Shown in pieces: positions 59,803 to 64,000 of a stretch of DNA of 64,000 bases. Position 1 is the stretch's first letter, and every line of letters begins with the position of its first letter. The stretch is taken from positions 91,233 through 155,232 of the forward strand of contig JAQXEK010000021.1 in the NCBI GenBank assembly GCA_029250885.1. Direction: 5' to 3'. This DNA comes from Planctomycetota bacterium (GTDB lineage Bacteria; Planctomycetota; UBA1135; GCA-002686595). The notes under the pieces were generated by a model. That model worked only from the letters and a program-made list of their open reading frames with translations. It searched no databases and was not told the DNA's origin. Made by a program: the position numbers and the translations under genes.

Positions 59803-62544
59803 CTACTGGCCGAGGATCTTTTGGCGGTAGAGCTCCTTCACGTCGAGGGGCACACCCTTGTGGCTCTCACCGTTAAGATTAAAGTCGCAGGTCGCCTGCA
59901 CGATGAAGTCGCCACGTCCCATTTGGCCGAGGGTGACGTTCTGGGCCACCACAGAGCTGGGCCCGAACTCGGCCTTCTTAATGTAGACAGCGAAGCCGTA
60001 GTTGGTGGCCTCGCTGATGTGGATTCCGTCCACGTCCACCTGGGAGAAGTCCTTGGATGCGACTCCGATCGAGGCGCTCTCCACGGTGCAGTCACGCACG
60101 GAGACCTGGCTGTTTTCGCCAGCGGAGATGCCCTTATCGCCGATGCGAGTGAAGGTGCAGTTGCGCACGGTGATCTGGCTGCCGCTGACGTCAACGGCAT
60201 CCTCGACCGAGGCGAGGAAGTGGCTGTTCACCACCTCACCGGTCACGAAGTCGCCATCGAAGGCGTCCGAGGCGACCGTGTCGATGACGATGCCGTCGAG
60301 TAGGAATTCCGTGCCGAAGATGTTCAGGGCATCTTCGCCCAAGGCGTTGTCGAAGCGGCAGTTGTAGATTGAGACCGGCGCGTGGTAGAAGTTGATGCCA
60401 CCGGTCATCATCCATCCGCCGCGGCGGATGGCGTTGGTGTTGCGCACGTTGACATGGCGCCAGATGCTGTCGCCCCCGGGTTCGAGGACGGCGACGCCGC
60501 CCCATAGCTCGCCGCCGGGAAAGGGGCCCATAACGATCGGGTCTTCGGCGCTGCCCTCGAAGATCAAGGGCGAGTCCGTAATCAGGGCGTTGGACGCGCC
60601 GAACTGGAGCTCGACCCCGGGTCCGGCATGCAGGGTGTAGTTCACGGGGATGACGAGGTCGCCGTCGACCCGGTGCACTCCCGGCAGAAGCCGCAAGCGC
60701 CGGCTGTCTTGGTCGTACTCTAGGAACGAGTGCTTCTCAAGGGCCTCATCCAATGAGGGCGTCTCAGGCCGGCCGCCCTCTTCACGCCAGACCTCACCGA
60801 ACTTGCGGATCGGCAGGATCTCTTTCTTCACCGCGGGGTCCGTGATGAGGTGGTATTCGGCTGTGACGCCGATCTTAATGTCCTTGTTGGCCTCGGTCCC
60901 CGTGAGCACAGCCTTCTTGAGGGCGTCGAGGTCCTTCAGCACGGCCTCGCGATCGGTCCCCGAGAAGGTGAAGTACACGTGGGTTCCATCCGTAGGCAGG
61001 GTCACCGAGCCGTTCTCGCCCTGGGTCTGCACGACGCCACCAATCACGTCAAGGTCCCGGGCACTCATGAAGCGCCCGTTTTCCAAACGGAAGCCTGTGA
61101 CCACAACGGGCACGCTGGTCGTTGCCCAGGCCTCGACCTCCAGGTTGCCCTCAGGCGACTGGCCGGTCTCGTCTTCTGTCAACAGGGTGCAGTCGAAACC
61201 AACGGGCATGCGCGGGTGGGTCAGCTCGTGCAGGAAGGCCTGCTGCTCGCGCAGCTCCGCGATGATCGCCTCGGTGTTCATCATCGGATCTTCGAGCCCC
61301 TCAAGGCGCAGCAGCCCCTCGAAGTGCTTGAGCTGTGGACGCAGGTCGGCGATGGTGTTCTCGATGTAGGCCGGGCTGGAGAAGCGCCCGATCTCGCGGA
61401 ACATCGTGTTGTAGAACTGGTCGTTCTTCAGGTACGCAGGCACAACCCATTTGAGGATCACGAAGGGGTCCCGGGTGTGCAGTGGGACGCCGGAGCCCGT
61501 GTCGAAAATGATCGGCTCGAGGCGCCCGGTAACTGGGTTGTGGTAGTAGCGGCGGCTCTTCCAGTTCGCGCCGTGGGAGGTGCGGAAGAGCACCGCGAGG
61601 GCGTGCATGATCGCGTTGGACGGAATGTCTAGGATCTCATGGGTGCGTTTGCCGTCGCGGTCGCGCTGGATCTCGCGCATGAGCTCGAGGGCCTGGTCGA
61701 GCTGGCGCGACAGATTCTCCGAGCTGCGCAGGCGCTTCTCACCGTAGGCGGCCACCTTTGCGCGGGTGACCATGCGCGCGGGTAGAACGGTCTCAGACGC
61801 GTAGCCCAGGGTCGCGATGTACTGGGCTTCCATGTCTAGGAAGGTGTCCTCGACGAAGCGGACGATAGGGCCCTCGCGGCGACCTTGGGACTCGACGAGC
61901 TCTTTAGTGAAGTGCTCCTCGAGGTAGTAGATTCCGGTGGAGTTACCGTTCACGATTACATTCACGAAGTCCGCGCGTGGGGCGAGCAGCCCCTCCTTGC
62001 GCGCCATCTCCATGTGCAGCCACTCGTAGAGGTAGTGGCGGGTCTTGGGATGCTGGATCGAGAAGCGGCTCATGCCAAAGAGCTTGTCGCTCTCGAGTTC
62101 CACCCGGAAGGACCACTTGTCCGTGTCGAGGTGGTCGAGGAAGTCGCCCTTGATGCGCAACATGGCCTCGATCTCTTTGCCGTCGCTTTTGATGATGGCA
62201 GGTACTAGGTCGCCCTCCTCTTGTGCAATGCGTCCGAGCAACATCGACCGATCGTAGACGGCCTGAAGGGTGTCAGATGCGGCCTGTTCGAGCACGATCT
62301 CGATGGTCTTCAGGTCGTTAACTGGGGGCACCTCCGGCACATCGGCGGGAGCGACGGGGATCTGCAAAGCAGCCTTGGCCGCGATCGGAAAAGAGTCGCT
62401 CTCGTCGACTTCGCTCCCGACGTTTACTGCTCCACCCCCAGAGCCCATGGTACCGACCAGGGCGCCGATAGCGACGCCCAGGGCGAGGATGATCGCCCCT
62501 GTCCAAAAGTCAGAGCGTGGTGCGTGGTTGTCCTGGATCTTCAC
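59803..62544 (-). CDS. CotH-kinase-like protein with C-terminal right-handed beta helix
   Basis: A 913-residue protein. A signal-anchor helix lies at about 14-33. The CotH-type domain (about 65-440) shows ARKEGLLAPRADFVNVIVNGNSTGIYYLEEHFTKELV and PIIFDTGSG, the usual order of substrate-side helix, 'Y.L.E' strand and metal-site Asp in this atypical protein-kinase fold. The C-terminal third is a parallel beta-helix with runs of 'N/V-x-x-h' rungs (for example GEVVNSHFLASVEDAVDVSGS, ITVRNCTFTRIGDKGISAG). CotH proteins of spore coats phosphorylate other proteins; here a cell-surface role is likely. It is in a tight operon with VTC and DUF4956 genes. Confidence 0.8.
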   Translation of the reverse strand: MKIQDNHAPRSDFWTGAIILALGVAIGALVGTMGSGGGAVNVGSEVDESDSFPIAAKAALQIPVAPADVPEVPPVNDLKTIEIVLEQAASDTLQAVYDRSMLLGRIAQEEGDLVPAIIKSDGKEIEAMLRIKGDFLDHLDTDKWSFRVELESDKLFGMSRFSIQHPKTRHYLYEWLHMEMARKEGLLAPRADFVNVIVNGNSTGIYYLEEHFTKELVESQGRREGPIVRFVEDTFLDMEAQYIATLGYASETVLPARMVTRAKVAAYGEKRLRSSENLSRQLDQALELMREIQRDRDGKRTHEILDIPSNAIMHALAVLFRTSHGANWKSRRYYHNPVTGRLEPIIFDTGSGVPLHTRDPFVILKWVVPAYLKNDQFYNTMFREIGRFSSPAYIENTIADLRPQLKHFEGLLRLEGLEDPMMNTEAIIAELREQQAFLHELTHPRMPVGFDCTLLTEDETGQSPEGNLEVEAWATTSVPVVVTGFRLENGRFMSARDLDVIGGVVQTQGENGSVTLPTDGTHVYFTFSGTDREAVLKDLDALKKAVLTGTEANKDIKIGVTAEYHLITDPAVKKEILPIRKFGEVWREEGGRPETPSLDEALEKHSFLEYDQDSRRLRLLPGVHRVDGDLVIPVNYTLHAGPGVELQFGASNALITDSPLIFEGSAEDPIVMGPFPGGELWGGVAVLEPGGDSIWRHVNVRNTNAIRRGGWMMTGGINFYHAPVSIYNCRFDNALGEDALNIFGTEFLLDGIVIDTVASDAFDGDFVTGEVVNSHFLASVEDAVDVSGSQITVRNCTFTRIGDKGISAGENSQVSVRDCTVESASIGVASKDFSQVDVDGIHISEATNYGFAVYIKKAEFGPSSVVAQNVTLGQMGRGDFIVQATCDFNLNGESHKGVPLDVKELYRQKILGQ

Positions 62545-62550
62545 GGTCTG

Positions 62551-63258
62551 CTAGAGGGGGATGTAGGAGGGAGTCGCGCCGTCGTTCGGGCTCGATGCGT
62601 AGACGAACTTGGAGCAGCGGTCGATCTGCATAGGGAATCGTGACATGAGCTTCTTGAGCTCGTCATAGTCGGCCTCGGCGCACTTAGCTTCTACGATCAT
62701 AACGTCCGGCGTGGGGGACGGGAAGCGCGATGAGAGGCGCCGGCGCATGCGCTGGTCACAGGTGCGCAGCTGGCGGTCCACGGTAATGCGAATCGGGCCC
62801 GTTCCGGCGTCGGTGGCGTAGTATTCGCGGTCGTAGGCAATCCACTGCACGGGCAGCAGGTTCTTGTTGAGCACGTCTTGCCACTCTTCAGTCAAGTAGG
62901 GCCGCAGGGAATTGGCGAAGTCGCGCCGGTTGACGCCCTCCACATCGAGGTCCACGGGAATGTCCAAGAGTCCCTTCCAGCCCAGCATGTTCTCCCGCAC
63001 CTTGCGCTCCAGCGTTCCGTGAACACCGCGGGTATCCTCGCCATACCAGCGCAGGCGAACCTTCTCCCGGTGACTGATCCCGGCGAGGTTCTCCTCGAGG
63101 GCCTGATTCTTCCACGTGTCGAAGTAGACGCTCTGAATCCGGCGCGCGGGATAGAGCGTCGTGAGGGCGCTCTGATCGATGCGCATGAACATACGAAGCT
63201 TCGAATAGAACGCCGCTTGGGCGACCATCTTCACTTCATAGCGCAGGGATGGAGACAT
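62551..63258 (-). CDS. VTC-domain (TTM-fold polyphosphate polymerase-like) protein
   Basis: A 235-residue protein with tunnel-lining motifs of the VTC/TTM superfamily: RYEVKM (ExK near the N-terminus), KVRLRWYG, TLERKVRE, AYDREYY, TVDRQL, IVEAKC and CSKFVYA. These pairs of Arg/Lys and Glu coordinate triphosphate and metal in this fold. The yeast homologue Vtc4 polymerises polyphosphate from ATP; bacterial singletons are mostly untested. It starts 11 bases after the DUF4956 stop and ends 6 bases before the CotH start, so it is the second gene of the operon. Confidence 0.85.
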   Translation of the reverse strand: MSPSLRYEVKMVAQAAFYSKLRMFMRIDQSALTTLYPARRIQSVYFDTWKNQALEENLAGISHREKVRLRWYGEDTRGVHGTLERKVRENMLGWKGLLDIPVDLDVEGVNRRDFANSLRPYLTEEWQDVLNKNLLPVQWIAYDREYYATDAGTGPIRITVDRQLRTCDQRMRRRLSSRFPSPTPDVMIVEAKCAEADYDELKKLMSRFPMQIDRCSKFVYASSPNDGATPSYIPL

Positions 63259-63269
63259 GGCGCGGGCTG

Positions 63270-63971
63270 CTAGTCGAGGCCATCGGCTTCGACGACGCTG
63301 ATCGTCGCGGTGGGGAAGGCGCCCTGTACGGCGTCGAGCAAGGCGCCGATGGAGGCGTTGTCCTTGACGTCAATCACCAGGGATGCGTCGAAGGCGTCCT
63401 CCTGCATGTCCACACGGCGCAGGTCCACCTCGCTTGCGAGGGGCTGGATCGTCTTGGTGAGCAGGTCGAGGGCGGTTGTGCGATCCTTGCCGTCTAGGTC
63501 GGCGCCGATGTGCAACAGGGTGCGCGCACCGATGGACGTGCCACGGCTGCTGCTGGTGATGGCCATGTAGGCCAGCACGATCAGGATCATGGCCGCGGTG
63601 GCTGCGCGCTCGTTCGCGCCCATGCCCAGGCCAATGGCGACCGCGAGGAAGAGGTACGTCAGCTCCTCGGGCTCCTTGATCGGTGTGCGAAAGCGGATGA
63701 TCGAGAGGGCGCCAACCAGTCCTAAAGACAGGGCCAGGGACTGCTGCACCACGGTGATCACCATCATCGTCGTGGCCGCAAGCACGATCAGCGTGGGGGC
63801 AAACTTGCGCTTGTTCGACAGGACCTTCGCAAAGCGAACGTAGTGGAACGCAAGAACCTGACCCAGGATGAGGGTCAGGGCAAGGTTCAAGAGGGTCTCA
63901 ACAAGTGGATTGCTCCCGATGTCCGAGATGTCCAGGATGTCGATAGCCAGCAGCGTGGGCATGGAAACCAT
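63270..63971 (-). CDS. DUF4956 integral membrane protein
   Basis: A 233-residue protein; the start may be 63971 or the ATG at 63962. Four or so hydrophobic helices occupy the first 140 residues, including the DUF4956-like text QSLALSLGLVGALSIIRFRTPIKEPEELTYLFLAVAIGLGMGANE, with charged RFRTPIKEPEE between helices. A soluble ferredoxin-like C-terminal domain follows (about 150-233). DUF4956 neighbours VTC and CotH genes in many bacteria, as I recall, but its function is unknown. It is the first gene of the operon visible in this window; upstream sequence is cut by the edge. Confidence 0.82.
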   Translation of the reverse strand: MVSMPTLLAIDILDISDIGSNPLVETLLNLALTLILGQVLAFHYVRFAKVLSNKRKFAPTLIVLAATTMMVITVVQQSLALSLGLVGALSIIRFRTPIKEPEELTYLFLAVAIGLGMGANERAATAAMILIVLAYMAITSSSRGTSIGARTLLHIGADLDGKDRTTALDLLTKTIQPLASEVDLRRVDMQEDAFDASLVIDVKDNASIGALLDAVQGAFPTATISVVEADGLD

Positions 63972-64000
63972 AGGGCGGATTTTGGCGCGGAAATAGGGGG

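Overview
The window is high-GC bacterial DNA (roughly 60-65 % by eye) from a Gram-negative organism. It carries lipoprotein and secretion signals, predicted outer-membrane barrels, a Wza/Wzc/Wzx-type polysaccharide export set, and many large secreted proteins of unknown function. The mix of alkaline-phosphatase-superfamily proteins, a DUF1570-like peptidase, a CotH/VTC/DUF4956 operon and many singleton exported proteins recalls Planctomycetota or a neighbouring phylum. That placement is an impression from gene content, because no rRNA or tRNA gene was found.

Layout. 1-0.5 kb: no credible gene. 0.5-1.1 kb: small membrane protein (minus). 1.4-7.0 kb: four-gene plus-strand operon (two alkaline-phosphatase-superfamily enzymes, a tiny ribbon-helix-helix-like protein, an Oxa1/DUF106-like membrane protein) closed by a strong terminator. 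7.2-10.1 kb: methyltransferase and secreted metallopeptidase. 10.2-11.0 kb: cysQ-like phosphatase. 11.2-17.3 kb (minus): NAD-linked formate dehydrogenase operon fdsB-fdsA plus a CBS-domain protein and a VOC protein. fdsA is read through an in-frame UGA (selenocysteine) followed by a bacterial SECIS-like hairpin. 17.5-19.2 kb: ABC exporter. 19.4-22.5 kb: giant secreted protein built of about six similar modules.

22.5-38.4 kb is a capsule/exopolysaccharide locus. It has a UDP-HexNAc 6-dehydrogenase, Wza-like export lipoprotein, Wzc-like tyrosine kinase, a nucleotidyltransferase/thymidylate-kinase-like fusion, an APH-like kinase, an O-antigen polymerase/ligase, four GT4 glycosyltransferases, a hexapeptide acyltransferase and a Wzx-like flippase, nearly all with overlapping or abutting reading frames. 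No initiating phosphoglycosyltransferase is visible here. 38.5-40.8 kb: PPP-family phosphatase and a repeat-containing barrel-like protein.

41.3-49.5 kb holds a nearly complete reductive pyrimidine catabolic set: semialdehyde dehydrogenase, beta-ureidopropionase, dihydropyrimidinase, class III aminotransferase, dihydropyrimidine dehydrogenase catalytic subunit, NCS1 transporter and a yeast-FCY1-like cytosine deaminase. Together they would take cytosine/uracil to beta-alanine and on to acetyl-CoA. 49.7-52.0 kb: outer-membrane lipoprotein, YceI protein, membrane protein. 52.0-55.6 kb (minus): archaeal-type DUF234 ATPase, small Cys-pair protein and ClC-CBS chloride channel, with repeated TATAC boxes upstream. 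55.8-58.4 kb: coiled-coil anchored protein and Met-rich secreted protein, each with its own terminator. 58.7-64.0 kb (minus): tight operon DUF4956 - VTC - CotH/beta-helix - ILEI-like protein.

All family assignments come from reading motifs by eye, with no database search.
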